Shown in pieces: positions 25,888-35,236 of a stretch of 64,000 nucleotides of DNA. The stretch spans positions 542,001 through 606,000 of the forward strand of contig QCNP01000001.1 in NCBI GenBank assembly GCA_003210095.1, read 5' to 3'. The notes below the pieces were generated by a model. The model was given only the letters and a program-made list of their open reading frames with translations, did no database searches and was not told the origin of the DNA. Origin of the DNA: Pelagibacteraceae bacterium AG-426-E17 (GTDB lineage Bacteria > Pseudomonadota > Alphaproteobacteria > Pelagibacterales > Pelagibacteraceae). Positions within the stretch are counted from its first letter, which is position 1; every line of letters begins with the position of its first letter. Made by a program: the position numbers and the translations under genes.

Positions 25888-26356
25888 TTAGATATTTTTG
25901 ATTTATTGCCTTAGATAATACTATTGCAACCGATGAAGACAAATTTAGAGACCTTTTTTTTTCAATCATTGGAATTATAAGTCTTTCTGTGACTCTATCA
26001 TGTACATCATTTGGAACACCAGAACTTTCATTACCAAATAAAATTGTATCATTTTCATTAAACATGAATTCACTATAAGAATTTTTGGCTTTAGTTGTCA
26101 TTAAAATAATTCTTGAACCCTTTTTTTTGTTAAAAAATTCATTCTCACTTTTATAAAAAATAATATTTTTTTTATCATAATAATCCATCACTACTCTTTT
26201 AAATCTTTTGTCACTAAATATAAATCCACATGGTTCAATAATTTCTAAAATAGTCCCCAAACATGAGCATGTTCTTATTATTGCGGCCGTATTTTGTGGA
26301 ATGTCAGGTTGATAAAGAGCAATTTTAGGTGCTAATTTGAGTTCTTTATGTGTCAT
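25877..26356 (-). CDS. trmL: tRNA (cytidine(34)-2'-O)-methyltransferase TrmL
   Basis: A 159-residue SPOUT-class RNA methyltransferase. The N-terminus ALYQPDIPQNTAAIIRTCSCLG contains the conserved PxNxGxxxR-type motif, with Asn and Arg for catalysis. The C-terminal knot includes DTILFGNESSGVP and RLIIPMIEKKRSLNLSSSVAIVLS. TrmL methylates the wobble base of certain leucine tRNAs. It is transcribed away from petA; the 70-base gap between them holds a perfect 16-base palindrome. Confidence 0.9.
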   Translation of the reverse strand: MTHKELKLAPKIALYQPDIPQNTAAIIRTCSCLGTILEIIEPCGFIFSDKRFKRVVMDYYDKKNIIFYKSENEFFNKKKGSRIILMTTKAKNSYSEFMFNENDTILFGNESSGVPNDVHDRVTERLIIPMIEKKRSLNLSSSVAIVLSKAINQKYLNEY

Positions 26357-26386
26357 TCTTTCTCTAGAAATATTTAGCTTTTATAT

Positions 26387-26402
26387 TATATGAATTCATA
26401 TA
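26387..26402. promoter_or_regulatory. 16-base perfect palindrome between trmL and petA
   Basis: TATATGAATTCATATA reads identically on both strands. It is centred 32 bases before the petA ATG and about 38 bases before the trmL start, in a 70-base region that must hold both divergent promoters. Position and symmetry suggest an operator for a dimeric regulator of the bc1 operon. No protein can be assigned from sequence; AT-rich palindromes also arise by chance. Confidence 0.4.
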
Positions 26403-26426
26403 TTAGATATATTTAGCAATTTTAAA

Positions 26427-26939
26427 ATGTCAGATCAAAAAAAATTAAAACGTAGAGACTTTATTTTCACTGCAACAACAGCCGTAGGTGTAGTTGGTGC
26501 AGGGGCTGTAGCATGGCCACTGATAGACCAGATGAATCCAGATGCTTCAGTCAAGGCTTTAGCTACCACAGAAGTTGATATAAGCTCTGTTCAACCTGGA
26601 CAAACAATTACTGTATTGTGGAGAGGAAAACCTGTTTTTATTAAAAGAAGAACTCAAAATGAAATTTCAGAGGCAAAATCTGTAAGACTTGAAGAACTAA
26701 AAGACCCACAAAAAGATGAAGAGAGGGCTTTAAATCCCGAGTGGCTCGTGATGCTAGGAGTATGCACTCATCTTGGCTGCGTTCCTCTTTCAGATAAGGG
26801 TGATTATAATGGATGGTTTTGTCCATGTCATGGATCACATTACGATACTTCAGGTAGAATTAGAAAAGGACCAGCTCCAACTAATTTAGAAATACCTAAA
26901 TATGAATTTGTAAATAGTAACACTATAAGAATCGGATAA
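26427..26939 (+). CDS. petA: Ubiquinol-cytochrome c reductase, Rieske iron-sulfur subunit
   Basis: A 170-residue protein with a twin-arginine start ([16 protein letters not shown]), a single N-terminal membrane anchor (about residues 13-34) and the Rieske domain. The [2Fe-2S] ligands are Cys113, His115, Cys132 and His135, within CTHLGC and CPCHGSHYD; Cys118 and Cys134 form the usual disulfide. It transfers electrons from ubiquinol to cytochrome c1. First gene of petABC, 4 bases before petB. Tat export of the folded domain is a family property consistent with the RR motif. Confidence 0.97.
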   Translation: MSDQKKLKRRDFIFTATTAVGVVGAGAVAWPLIDQMNPDASVKALATTEVDISSVQPGQTITVLWRGKPVFIKRRTQNEISEAKSVRLEELKDPQKDEERALNPEWLVMLGVCTHLGCVPLSDKGDYNGWFCPCHGSHYDTSGRIRKGPAPTNLEIPKYEFVNSNTIRIG

Positions 26940-26943
26940 AAAA

Positions 26944-28212
26944 ATGAGTGAACACAATTATCAACCTAAGTCTAAATTTGGAAAGTGGTTTAATGATAGA
27001 TTGCCTTTGTTAACTTTGGCTAATCATTTAACTGACTATCCTACTCCAAAAAATTTAAATTATTGGTGGACCTTTGGAGGTATTTTAACATTTTGTTTAA
27101 TAACTCAAATTATAACCGGTTTAGTTTTAGCTATGCACTACATTGCTCACGCTGATCTGGCTTTTAGTAGCGTTGAACATATTATGCGAGATGTTAATTA
27201 CGGTTGGCTTATAAGATACATTCATGCAAATGGAGCATCTATGTTTTTTCTAGCAGTTTATATTCATATATTTAGATCTTTATTTTATGGATCGTACAAG
27301 TCTCCTAGAGAGATTATATGGATTTTAGGAATAATGATTTATTTACTAATGATGGCAGCAGCATTTATGGGATACGTTTTGCCTTGGGGTCAAATGAGTT
27401 TTTGGGGTGCAACAGTTATTACAAATTTATTTAGTGCAATTCCGTTAATTGGCGATAGCATCACTACCTGGTTATGGGGAGGTTACTCAGTTGATAATCC
27501 AACTTTAACAAGATTTTTTACATTACATTACCTAATACCTTTTTTAATCTTAGGTCTTGTTGTGCTGCATATTTGGGCGTTGCATGTTCCTGGAAACAAC
27601 AATCCAGTTGGTATTGATATAAAAAAACCATCAAAAGACACGGTTTCGTTTCATCCTTATATAGTAATTAAGGATTTGTTCGCACTTTTGTTATTTATGA
27701 TTTTGTTTGCTTTTTTTGTTTTTTATTCACCAAATGTTTTAGGTCACGCTGATAATTATATTGAAGCTAATCCTTTAGTTACACCAGCACACATAGTTCC
27801 AGAATGGTATCTTTTACCTTTTTACGCAATTTTAAGGTCTATACCTGACAAACTTATGGGTGTGATAGCAATGTTATCCGCGATATTGATATTAGCTGCA
27901 CTACCATGGCTTGATACTTCAAAAGTTAGATCAGCAGTATTCAGACCTTTATACAAACAATTTTATTGGATACTAGTAGCTGACGTATTAATTCTTGGCT
28001 ATGTTGGGGCAATGCCTGCTGAGGGACTTTATTTACTTCTTGCAAGAATAGGCACAGCTTACTATTTTCTGCATTTTTTAGTAATTCTTCCTGTGTTAGG
28101 TAAAATTGAAAAAACTTCACCAATTCCATTAAGTATTTCAGAGCCAATTTTAGGTGGATCATTAAATGTAGAGCCAGTAAAGAAATTAGATAAAAATTTT
28201 GAAAAATTGTAA
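26944..28212 (+). CDS. petB: Cytochrome b of the bc1 complex
   Basis: A 422-residue membrane protein with about eight helices, full length as in Alphaproteobacteria. Heme-binding histidines are in [11 protein letters not shown]-like [12 protein letters not shown] and in HYLIPF and VVLHIWALH. Quinone-site markers are the [16 protein letters not shown] stretch and [17 protein letters not shown]. It carries both b hemes and the Qo and Qi sites. It follows petA by 4 bases, and its stop overlaps the petC start by one base (TAATG). Confidence 0.98.
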   Translation: MSEHNYQPKSKFGKWFNDRLPLLTLANHLTDYPTPKNLNYWWTFGGILTFCLITQIITGLVLAMHYIAHADLAFSSVEHIMRDVNYGWLIRYIHANGASMFFLAVYIHIFRSLFYGSYKSPREIIWILGIMIYLLMMAAAFMGYVLPWGQMSFWGATVITNLFSAIPLIGDSITTWLWGGYSVDNPTLTRFFTLHYLIPFLILGLVVLHIWALHVPGNNNPVGIDIKKPSKDTVSFHPYIVIKDLFALLLFMILFAFFVFYSPNVLGHADNYIEANPLVTPAHIVPEWYLLPFYAILRSIPDKLMGVIAMLSAILILAALPWLDTSKVRSAVFRPLYKQFYWILVADVLILGYVGAMPAEGLYLLLARIGTAYYFLHFLVILPVLGKIEKTSPIPLSISEPILGGSLNVEPVKKLDKNFEKL

Positions 28213-28991
28213 TGTTAAAAAAATATAAATTTCTTATTATATTACTATTTTTTATTAATCCAATTTACTTAAATTCTGCTGAGAAATCGGAAAAACTATT
28301 GAGTACTAATTGGTCATTTAAAGGACCATTTGGAAAATTTGATCGATCTTCTTTGCAGAGAGGTTATCAGGTTTATCAAGAGGTTTGCGCATCTTGTCAT
28401 TCTTTAAAATATGTATCTTATAGAAATTTGTCAGAGCCTGGCGGACCAGAGTTCACAAATGATGAGGCTAAAGCGATTGCAGCGAGTTTTGAGATAACCG
28501 ATGGTCCTAATTCAGATGGAGAAATGTTTACTAGACCTGGCAGACTATCAGATAAACTCATTATGCCATACAAAAATGAGGAAGAGGCCAAGGCAGCAAA
28601 TGGTGGAGCATACCCGCCAGATATGTCAGTTTTAGTTAAAGCAAGAAAAGGGGGTGCAGATTATGTTTATTCCGTTTTACTTGGTTACGATCAACCACCA
28701 AGCAATATACAACTAGACGACGGAGTATATTATAATAAATATATGTATGGAAATAAAATTAAAATGCCAGCGCCATTATCAGATGACTTGATTGAATACT
28801 CTGATGGTACTAAAGCTACCGAGGAACAAATGGCAAAAGATGTTGTAAGCTTTTTGATGTGGACTGCAGAGCCTCACTTAGAGCAAAGGCATAAAATTGG
28901 ATTTAGAGCTATTGTATATCTAATTATTCTATCGGTATTAGTTTATTTTAGTATGAAAAAAATATGGTCACGTATTGAAACGGAAGTTTAA
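28212..28991 (+). CDS. petC: Cytochrome c1
   Basis: A 259-residue protein with a signal peptide (about residues 1-22), the heme c motif Cys59-Ala-Ser-Cys62-His63, and a C-terminal membrane anchor (about 232-250) followed by a short cytoplasmic tail. The methionine ligand is probably in KIKMPAPL. Conserved AAANGGAYPPDMS-like and KARKGGADYVYSVLLGY segments identify cytochrome c1 rather than other c-type proteins. It hands electrons to soluble cytochrome c. Its last 24 bases overlap the convergent ychF gene. Confidence 0.97.
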   Translation: MLKKYKFLIILLFFINPIYLNSAEKSEKLLSTNWSFKGPFGKFDRSSLQRGYQVYQEVCASCHSLKYVSYRNLSEPGGPEFTNDEAKAIAASFEITDGPNSDGEMFTRPGRLSDKLIMPYKNEEEAKAANGGAYPPDMSVLVKARKGGADYVYSVLLGYDQPPSNIQLDDGVYYNKYMYGNKIKMPAPLSDDLIEYSDGTKATEEQMAKDVVSFLMWTAEPHLEQRHKIGFRAIVYLIILSVLVYFSMKKIWSRIETEV

Positions 28992-30041
28992 TATATCTCC
29001 GTCTCTAACTAAATAATCCTTACCTTCTAATCTCATTTTTCCCTTATTCTTACAATTTAACCAACCTTCATTTTCAACAAAATCATTATAAGAAATTGTT
29101 TCAGCTCTAATAAAACCCTTTTCGAAATCAGAATGAATTTTACCAGCCGCAATTGGTGCCAGACTATTTTGTTTAATTGTCCATGCTCTTGACTCCTCAG
29201 GTCCAGATGTAAAAAAGGTCTCTAATTTTAAAAGTTTATACCCTTTTGTTATTAAACTATTTAAACCTGTTTCTTTTATCCCAATAAGTTTCATAAAATT
29301 TCTTTTATCATCTTCCTCTAGTAGGTTGATTTGATTTTCTATTTCTACTGATATTATTATAGTATTCTCACTGTGATCCATTTCTAAAATTTTGTCAGAA
29401 TATTTATTCCCTTTTACAATACTTTTCTCATCAACATTACAAACATACATTTTCGGCTTAAGTGTTAATAATCCAGATTTTTCAATTGTTTTTTGGTCAA
29501 ATAGTTTTCTAATTTCATTCAAATTTTTATCATTATTTATTAGATCTTGAGCTGTTTTCAAAATCTCTATCTCTTTTAGATTTAAATTTTTATTATTTTT
29601 TTTATCCAATCTTTTTTGTATAGAGTCTAAATCTGCAAGTTTTAGTTCTGTCTCTACAATCTCTAAATCTCTAATAGGATCAACATTTGGATTTACATTT
29701 TGTATGTCAGAAGAATCAAAACATCTTACAAGATGAATAATTGCATCAACCTCTCTTATGTGAGAAAGAAATTTGTTACCTAAACCTTCACCATTTGAAG
29801 CACCTTTTACCAAACCTGCAATATCTACAAATGTTATTGATGCATATATTTTTTTTTTGGAGTTAGATATTTTAAACAATTTATCTAATCTTGCATCAAT
29901 CACAGGGACCACTCCGACATTAGGCTCTATCGTGCAAAATGGAAAATTACCTGATTGCGCTTTTGAAGAATTCGTTAATGCATTGAATAAAGTCGATTTA
30001 CCCACGTTAGGCAAACCAACAATCCCGCATTTAAAACCCAT
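28968..30041 (-). CDS. ychF: Redox-regulated ATPase/GTPase YchF (Obg family)
   Basis: A 357-residue P-loop protein. G1 is GLPNVGKSTLFNALT, G3 is DIAGLVKGAS, and the modified G4 NxxE (in MYVCNVDE) marks the YchF branch that prefers ATP. The C-terminal TGS domain ends VRDGDILNFRFNT. YchF associates with ribosomes and affects stress responses in other bacteria. It starts at the last base of pth, the common pth-ychF pairing, and its 3' end overlaps petC by 24 bases. Confidence 0.96.
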   Translation of the reverse strand: MGFKCGIVGLPNVGKSTLFNALTNSSKAQSGNFPFCTIEPNVGVVPVIDARLDKLFKISNSKKKIYASITFVDIAGLVKGASNGEGLGNKFLSHIREVDAIIHLVRCFDSSDIQNVNPNVDPIRDLEIVETELKLADLDSIQKRLDKKNNKNLNLKEIEILKTAQDLINNDKNLNEIRKLFDQKTIEKSGLLTLKPKMYVCNVDEKSIVKGNKYSDKILEMDHSENTIIISVEIENQINLLEEDDKRNFMKLIGIKETGLNSLITKGYKLLKLETFFTSGPEESRAWTIKQNSLAPIAAGKIHSDFEKGFIRAETISYNDFVENEGWLNCKNKGKMRLEGKDYLVRDGDILNFRFNT

Positions 30042-30601
30042 TACTTATTGTTAATTGTGCTAGAAAATAAATCTAGTTTTTTATCTATTAGGATTGCAAG
30101 ATTATCTGTTATATTATTTAAAATTATTTCTAATTGCTCTTTTTCTTCATCGTCAAAATCTTTAAGCACAAAATCTGAAACAGAAATCTTACTTTTAGGT
30201 TTACCAATACCTACTCTTACTCTAGAGTAATCTTTTCCAATAAACTTATCAATCGATTCTATACCATTATGTCCAGCACTTGACCCGCCAAATTTAGCTT
30301 TAATTTTTCCAAAATCGATATCCAGGTCATCATGAAATACTATTATGTCCTCAGCCCCTATTTTAAAGTACTCAATTAACTCTCTAATACAAATTCCAGA
30401 GTTGTTCATGAATGTTAAAGGTTTTATAGCATAAACTTTTTTGTTATTAATACTTCCAGTTGTCAATAATCCTTTAAATTTTGGTTTTTGTTTTGAAAGT
30501 TTAAATTTAATATTTATCGCATCAATAATTTTAAATCCCACGTTATGTCTATTATTTTCTGAATTCGGTGTAGGGTTTCCCAAGCCAACAAATAACATCA
30601 T
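30041..30601 (-). CDS. pth: Peptidyl-tRNA hydrolase
   Basis: A 186-residue enzyme that releases peptides from prematurely dissociated peptidyl-tRNA. The N-terminus VGLGNPTPNSENNRHNVGF holds the conserved Asn and the catalytic His. Further active-site motifs are KPLTFMNNSG, VFHDDLDIDFGKIK, and GGSSAGHNGIESI. The length is typical. It lies 35 bases downstream of rplY in the conserved prs-rplY-pth-ychF order and overlaps ychF by one base. Confidence 0.97.
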   Translation of the reverse strand: MMLFVGLGNPTPNSENNRHNVGFKIIDAINIKFKLSKQKPKFKGLLTTGSINNKKVYAIKPLTFMNNSGICIRELIEYFKIGAEDIIVFHDDLDIDFGKIKAKFGGSSAGHNGIESIDKFIGKDYSRVRVGIGKPKSKISVSDFVLKDFDDEEKEQLEIILNNITDNLAILIDKKLDLFSSTINNK

Positions 30602-30636
30602 ATTAATTCAATCTTCCTTAATTATTTTTTTTTAGG

Positions 30637-31377
30637 CTAGGTTTTTTTTGGTTCATCTTTTTTATCAGAATCTTTCTTATCACCTTCTTTTTTCTCACCG
30701 TCATTTGCTCCACTCTTAGCGTCTGTTTTAGCTGCCTCATCTATTGTATCACTTCCAGATGCAGTTTCCGCACCTTCTTCTCCTTCGGTAGTTTCAGCTG
30801 GTTTTTCAGGTTCCTTTATTACTGTTGGAGCAGCTACTGTAGCTATAACAAAGTCTCTTCCTTGTATTGTAGGAACAACGTTTTGGGGTAGTTCTATAGA
30901 AGAAATTTTGAAAGAGTGACCTATATCAACACCATCTAAATCAACTATTAACTCACTAGGTATATTTTCTGATGGGCATTTTAACTCAACTTTTCTTCTT
31001 ACAATATTTAATACTCCACCTCTTTTTAGACCGGGTGATTTTTCATTATTTATAAATTTTACTGGCACTTCAATAACTACGCTTGATCCTTTAATGACTC
31101 TTAAAAAATCAATGTGTATTGGTTCATCAGTCAGTACATCAAAAGATATATCTTTAGGCAAAACATTTTCGTCTTTACCATTAATCTTTAAGTTTATTAT
31201 TCTCGACAAAAAGTTTTCTTTTTCCATCAAATTTTTCAAATTTTTTTTTGATACACTTATTTTTTGATTTTCTGATTTACCCCCATATAATATACCTGGA
31301 ACAAATCCTGAATTCCGTATTTTTTTTATATCCCCGACGCTTTGAGAACTTCTAATGTTTGCTTCTAAACTATTCAT
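30637..31377 (-). CDS. rplY: 50S ribosomal protein L25/general stress protein Ctc
   Basis: A 246-residue long-form (CTC-type) L25 protein binding 5S rRNA. The N-terminal L25 domain (about residues 3-90) begins EANIRSSQSVGDIKKIRNSGFVPGILYGG; the TL5-type beta domain follows (about 95-185). The last 55 residues are a low-complexity acidic then lysine-rich tail (Glu/Gly/Asp/Lys) with no visible fold. It lies between prs and pth in the usual order. The gaps on either side are 44 and 35 bases, long for this window, so a promoter may lie upstream. Confidence 0.94.
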   Translation of the reverse strand: MNSLEANIRSSQSVGDIKKIRNSGFVPGILYGGKSENQKISVSKKNLKNLMEKENFLSRIINLKINGKDENVLPKDISFDVLTDEPIHIDFLRVIKGSSVVIEVPVKFINNEKSPGLKRGGVLNIVRRKVELKCPSENIPSELIVDLDGVDIGHSFKISSIELPQNVVPTIQGRDFVIATVAAPTVIKEPEKPAETTEGEEGAETASGSDTIDEAAKTDAKSGANDGEKKEGDKKDSDKKDEPKKT

Positions 31378-31421
31378 AAAAAAAAGCGTTTTAACTCATG
31401 TTTGTTAATAAAACAAGTAAA

Positions 31422-32354
31422 TTATTTAAAAAGATATGAAACTGATGTTGAATTTGAAATACGTCTGATCGCTTCTCCCATAAGATTAGATACTGACAAA
31501 ATCTCTATATTTTTTGCAGATTTAATTTTATTAAAATTATCTATTGTATCAGTTATGACTAATTTTTTGATTGCTGATTTTTTTATTTTCTGAACAGCAT
31601 CTCCACTTAAAACACCATGTGTAATATAAACATGAATTTCTTTTGCACCTTTTTGTTTTAAAACTTTTGCGGCGTTAACAATTGTTCCACCTGAATCAAT
31701 AATATCATCGACCATTATACAACATTTATCTTTTACATTTCCTATAACATTCATAACTTCAGATTTACCTGGCGCTGGTCTTCTCTTATCAATAATCGCA
31801 AGGCCAGAGTTTAAAAATTTACTAAGGCCCCTTGTTCTTGCAACTCCTCCAACATCTGGTGAAACACAAATTAAATTTTTTGATTTAATATTTTTTTTTA
31901 TATGCCTTGAAAAAATTGGTGTTGCAAATAAGTTATCAACGGGTATATCAAAAAAACCTTGAATTTGTCCCGCGTGCAGATCAACCGTGACTACTCTATC
32001 TGCTCCTGCTTTTGTAATTAAGTTAGATACTAATTTAGCGGATATAGAGGTTCTTGGAACAACTTTTCTATCTTGTCTAGCGTAGCCGAAATAAGGTATT
32101 ACTGCAGTTATATTTTTCGCAGAGGATCTTTTTAACGCATCAATACATAAAAGCATTTCCATGAGGTTGTCATTAGCTGGAGAAGAAATTGATTGAATTA
32201 TAAAAATATTATTACCCCTAATATTTTCATTAATCTCAATATAAATTTCACCATCTTTGAATTTCCTAATACTTGAGTTAACTAATTTCTCCTTAAGGTA
32301 TTTAGAGATTTTTTCACTTAATTTTTTGTTACTATTTCCAGTGAGAAGCTTCAT
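31422..32354 (-). CDS. prs: Ribose-phosphate pyrophosphokinase
   Basis: A 310-residue PRPP synthetase, making the precursor of nucleotides, histidine and tryptophan. Conserved segments: [28 protein letters not shown] for ATP binding, [19 protein letters not shown], the catalytic flexible-loop region DKRRPAPG, and the PRPP-binding [16 protein letters not shown]. Length matches class I enzymes. It is 13 bases downstream of pgeF, with rplY-pth-ychF following on the same strand. Confidence 0.97.
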   Translation of the reverse strand: MKLLTGNSNKKLSEKISKYLKEKLVNSSIRKFKDGEIYIEINENIRGNNIFIIQSISSPANDNLMEMLLCIDALKRSSAKNITAVIPYFGYARQDRKVVPRTSISAKLVSNLITKAGADRVVTVDLHAGQIQGFFDIPVDNLFATPIFSRHIKKNIKSKNLICVSPDVGGVARTRGLSKFLNSGLAIIDKRRPAPGKSEVMNVIGNVKDKCCIMVDDIIDSGGTIVNAAKVLKQKGAKEIHVYITHGVLSGDAVQKIKKSAIKKLVITDTIDNFNKIKSAKNIEILSVSNLMGEAIRRISNSTSVSYLFK

Positions 32355-32367
32355 TTTTAGAAAGAAT

Positions 32368-33123
32368 CTATTTAATCATAATTAATGAAATATTTCTACC
32401 ATAATCATTTTCCCCATTAAATTTAGATCTACGTGCACTAAAAAACTGGTTTCTAGGATTATAAGTATCTTTATCGATTATATCGATTTTTTTTATGCCC
32501 AATTGTTTCAATTGAAAATAAATATATTTATTAAGGCTAAAATATGTTTTATTTTTTTTTCTTTCAAAAAATATTCTATTTTTGTTGGTTTGTTTTAAAA
32601 ATTTTTTTTTGAAATCATTTCCAACTTCATAATTTTTTTGAGAAATGCATGGCCCTATTGCTGCAATTAAATTTTCTAATTTTGATCCTTTTTTTACAAA
32701 AAATTTTACTACTCGTTTTACTATACCTTTATACGCACCTTTCCAACCAGCATGAATTGCAGAAATTAATTTCAACTCTTTATCATAAATAAATATAGGC
32801 GCACAGTCAGCAGTTAATATACCTAAAATTAATTTTTTTTTTTTTGTAATTAAAGCATCACCTTTATAGTTTTTTTTTAAATTATAATTATCAATAAAAT
32901 GGTATTTGTTACTATGAATCTGGTTCAATAAAACTAACTTAATATAAGATGAACTTATTTTTTTACATGCAGTTATTAAATTTTTTTTGACATTTTTTTT
33001 ATGATCTAATGACCCTTTTCCACAATTCATGCCTTTGTAAATTCCTGTTGAAACTCCACCGGATCTATTTAAAAACGAGTGTTTAATACTTTTATGTTTT
33101 AATAATTTTTTGGAAAGTATCAT
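32368..33123 (-). CDS. pgeF: Purine nucleoside phosphorylase/polyphenol oxidase family (PgeF/YfiH, laccase domain)
   Basis: A 251-residue protein of the Cu-oxidase_4 (DUF152) fold. Signature residues are [13 protein letters not shown] near the start, the LTADCAPIF cysteine and [12 protein letters not shown] histidine of the metal site, and [14 protein letters not shown]. Members have been called laccases, purine nucleoside phosphorylases and peptidoglycan editing factors, so the exact reaction is uncertain. It starts directly at the midA-like stop (one-base overlap). The sequence is exceptionally lysine-rich with long A/T runs but remains open throughout. Confidence 0.88.
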   Translation of the reverse strand: MILSKKLLKHKSIKHSFLNRSGGVSTGIYKGMNCGKGSLDHKKNVKKNLITACKKISSSYIKLVLLNQIHSNKYHFIDNYNLKKNYKGDALITKKKKLILGILTADCAPIFIYDKELKLISAIHAGWKGAYKGIVKRVVKFFVKKGSKLENLIAAIGPCISQKNYEVGNDFKKKFLKQTNKNRIFFERKKNKTYFSLNKYIYFQLKQLGIKKIDIIDKDTYNPRNQFFSARRSKFNGENDYGRNISLIMIK

Positions 33124-34205
33124 TAATTAAATCCTAGAAAATTATTTTGTTTGCTTTTGTATGCAAATATAACTTTGAATAATTCACCCATAATTTTTTT
33201 ATGAAGAAGTCTAACCAAGGTATTTGACATATCCATTTTTTCTTTTGTTGTCATTTTTTTTTCAAGTATTTTAGCTCTTTCAATTATACCCATTCTTTCT
33301 AAAAAAAACTTTTGTGATACTATGTTCTTTACCTTTAGTTTGTTTTTTTCAAAGTATTCTTTCATCAACTTAAAATTTACTAAACTCGTAATGTCTGCTT
33401 TACCAAAATTCTTATCAATTGTTTTAATGTTAATTTTTTTATTATTTTTAACCATTTGAAGAGTACTTTTATTTATAGCATTTAAGTAACCATAATCGAT
33501 TAACAAAATTCCCCCTGTTAAAGAGGAAATTTTTTTTGTTATCTTATTTAATTCTTTAAAACCCAATTTTGGATATTCAATAAAATTTAAATTTTTAAGA
33601 ATTTTAAAAGATTTAATTTTAGAAATATCCTTTGCAGAGGCTTTTTTGAAAGTTTCGTGTAGTCCATTTCCGTTAATAAGATAACATTTTTCTTTAAACT
33701 GATTTTTATTTCTTAAAATTTGTTTTACAGGTATTGCATCAAAAAATTCATTCCCAAAAAAAATAATAGGACCGCTTTGAATTTTGTTAAAACTCGATAT
33801 CCATTTAATGTTTTCATTTTTTAATTTAACTTTTTGTTTCTTTTTGAGTAGTTTGCTTTTTTCATATAAATAAATTTTGCTCGAATTATAAAATTTAGGA
33901 AATTTTTTAAAAACTTTTATTAAAATACTTACTAAACTTCCATCACCTGGCCCAAGTTCTACAATATTAAATTTTTTAGGCTCACCTATATTTTCCCAAG
34001 CTGAAATAATCCATATACCTATAATCTCTGAAAATAAGTTTGAAATTGTTGGGGATGTTATAAAATCACCTTTTTTGCCAAATTCTATTTGATTTGTATA
34101 ATAACCTGATGCTTCATTATATAAAAAATTTTCACAAAATTCATCAACTGGAACTTTTGTATTTAATTTAAATTTAGAATTTTTTAAATTTATTTTCTTT
34201 TTCAT
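33123..34205 (-). CDS. MidA/NDUFAF7-like class I SAM-dependent methyltransferase
   Basis: A 360-residue protein of the DUF185/NDUFAF7 family. Recognisable parts are VPVDEFCENFLYNEASGYYTN, GKKGDFITSPTISNLFSEIIG, the SAM-binding NIVELGPGDGSL, and IIFFGNEFFDAIPVKQ. In mitochondria NDUFAF7 dimethylates an arginine of NADH dehydrogenase (complex I) during assembly; a comparable role is plausible but inferred. It overlaps lgt by 32 bases upstream, in the conserved lgt-midA-pgeF order of Alphaproteobacteria. Confidence 0.88.
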   Translation of the reverse strand: MKKKINLKNSKFKLNTKVPVDEFCENFLYNEASGYYTNQIEFGKKGDFITSPTISNLFSEIIGIWIISAWENIGEPKKFNIVELGPGDGSLVSILIKVFKKFPKFYNSSKIYLYEKSKLLKKKQKVKLKNENIKWISSFNKIQSGPIIFFGNEFFDAIPVKQILRNKNQFKEKCYLINGNGLHETFKKASAKDISKIKSFKILKNLNFIEYPKLGFKELNKITKKISSLTGGILLIDYGYLNAINKSTLQMVKNNKKINIKTIDKNFGKADITSLVNFKLMKEYFEKNKLKVKNIVSQKFFLERMGIIERAKILEKKMTTKEKMDMSNTLVRLLHKKIMGELFKVIFAYKSKQNNFLGFN

Positions 34206-34959
34206 TATAATAAATAAAAATTCCTATTAAAATTAGCATCAAACTTAAAATCATTCCCATCGACAATGGTCCGATAATTCTTCCAATATGCATATCAGGT
34301 TCTCTAAAAAACTCAGATATAATTCTAAAAATTCCATAAAAAATGCAAAAAGCACTTGAACATATTCCAGCTTTATATTTTTTTTTAATAAAAATATAAT
34401 TCAATATTATAAATAGAATTACACCTTCAAGAAATGCTTCATATAATTGAGAAGGGTGTCTGGAGAAATTGTCAACTTTGGTAAAAATTACAGCCCATGG
34501 AACGTTAGTAATTTTACCCACAAGCTCAGAATTAATAAAATTTGCTATTCTTCCAAGAAAAATACCTATTGGAGCTGCTACAGCTATTAAATCTAGAAAT
34601 AAGTATTTATTAATATTATATTTATTACTAAATACTAGCGTCGATATAAATATCCCAATTAATCCTCCGTGAAAAGACATTCCACCATTCCATATCATAA
34701 ATATTTCCAAAAAATTTTCATAATAGTATCCAGGATTATAAATTAGAACATATCCCAACCTACCTCCTATTATTATTCCAATTATTAGGTAAGTTATTAA
34801 ATCATCAAATAAAGCGCCTAAGGATGAATCATTTTTTAATAAAATTTTTTTTACATATATCCATCCAAAAATTATTCCAAAAATATAGGCTAAAGAGTAC
34901 CAGCGTATTTCAAAGAAAAATATTTTAAAGGCTATTGGGTCAAAATTATTAATAAACAT
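34174..34959 (-). CDS. lgt: Prolipoprotein diacylglyceryl transferase
   Basis: A 261-residue inner-membrane enzyme with about seven helices, catalysing the first step of lipoprotein maturation. Motifs: IRWYSLAYIFGI, GGRLGYVLIYN, GGMSFHGGLIG with the essential histidine, the Lgt signature RIANFINSELVG, and HPSQLYEA. Start ATG at 34959. The 40-base gap to the divergent ubiK-like gene contains a plausible plus-strand promoter. Confidence 0.97.
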   Translation of the reverse strand: MFINNFDPIAFKIFFFEIRWYSLAYIFGIIFGWIYVKKILLKNDSSLGALFDDLITYLIIGIIIGGRLGYVLIYNPGYYYENFLEIFMIWNGGMSFHGGLIGIFISTLVFSNKYNINKYLFLDLIAVAAPIGIFLGRIANFINSELVGKITNVPWAVIFTKVDNFSRHPSQLYEAFLEGVILFIILNYIFIKKKYKAGICSSAFCIFYGIFRIISEFFREPDMHIGRIIGPLSMGMILSLMLILIGIFIYYNEKENKFKKF

Positions 34960-34981
34960 TTTATTTTATATAGAGTATAAT
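34953..34981 (+). promoter_or_regulatory. Candidate sigma70 promoter for the ubiK-like gene
   Basis: TAAACA (34953-34958), a 17-base spacer and a consensus TATAAT (34976-34981) precede the ATG at 35000. The -35 part overlaps the first codons of the divergent lgt. The perfect -10 and correct spacing support the call, though AT-rich DNA yields such matches by chance. Confidence 0.5.
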
Positions 34982-34999
34982 ATTTTTATTTATAAAAAA

Positions 35000-35236
35000 A
35001 TGTCAAAATCCAAGATTATTTTAGAAAAATTATCGAAACTTTTTGAGCAGGGAATTATATCTTATAAGGATTTAAGTAACGAAATACTCAATATAATAAA
35101 GTCACAAAGAGATGAGATTGTTTTAAGGATGAAAATCACTACAAAAGAGGAAACAGAAATTTTGAAAAAAAGGATTGAAAAATTAGAGAATGATATGAAT
35201 AAAATTAAAAAATCTAAAAAGGTAAAGAGATCTTAA
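35000..35236 (+). CDS. ubiK: UbiK/BMFP-type accessory protein
   Basis: A 78-residue, highly charged helical protein with a C-terminal coiled coil (about residues 45-75, EETEILKKRIEKLENDMNKIKKSKK). Its size and KEETEILKKRIEKLE pattern match the DUF526/BMFP family, including UbiK, which trimerises and supports aerobic ubiquinone synthesis, and Brucella BMFP, a membrane-fusogenic protein. Divergent from lgt, a common location in Alphaproteobacteria. The 3' end overlaps the convergent histidine kinase gene by 23 bases. Confidence 0.8.
   Translation: MSKSKIILEKLSKLFEQGIISYKDLSNEILNIIKSQRDEIVLRMKITTKEETEILKKRIEKLENDMNKIKKSKKVKRS

Noticed and set aside
34960-34999. Possible small RNA or riboswitch before the ubiK-like gene
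   Set aside because: Only 40 bases, no stable stem; simply a promoter region.
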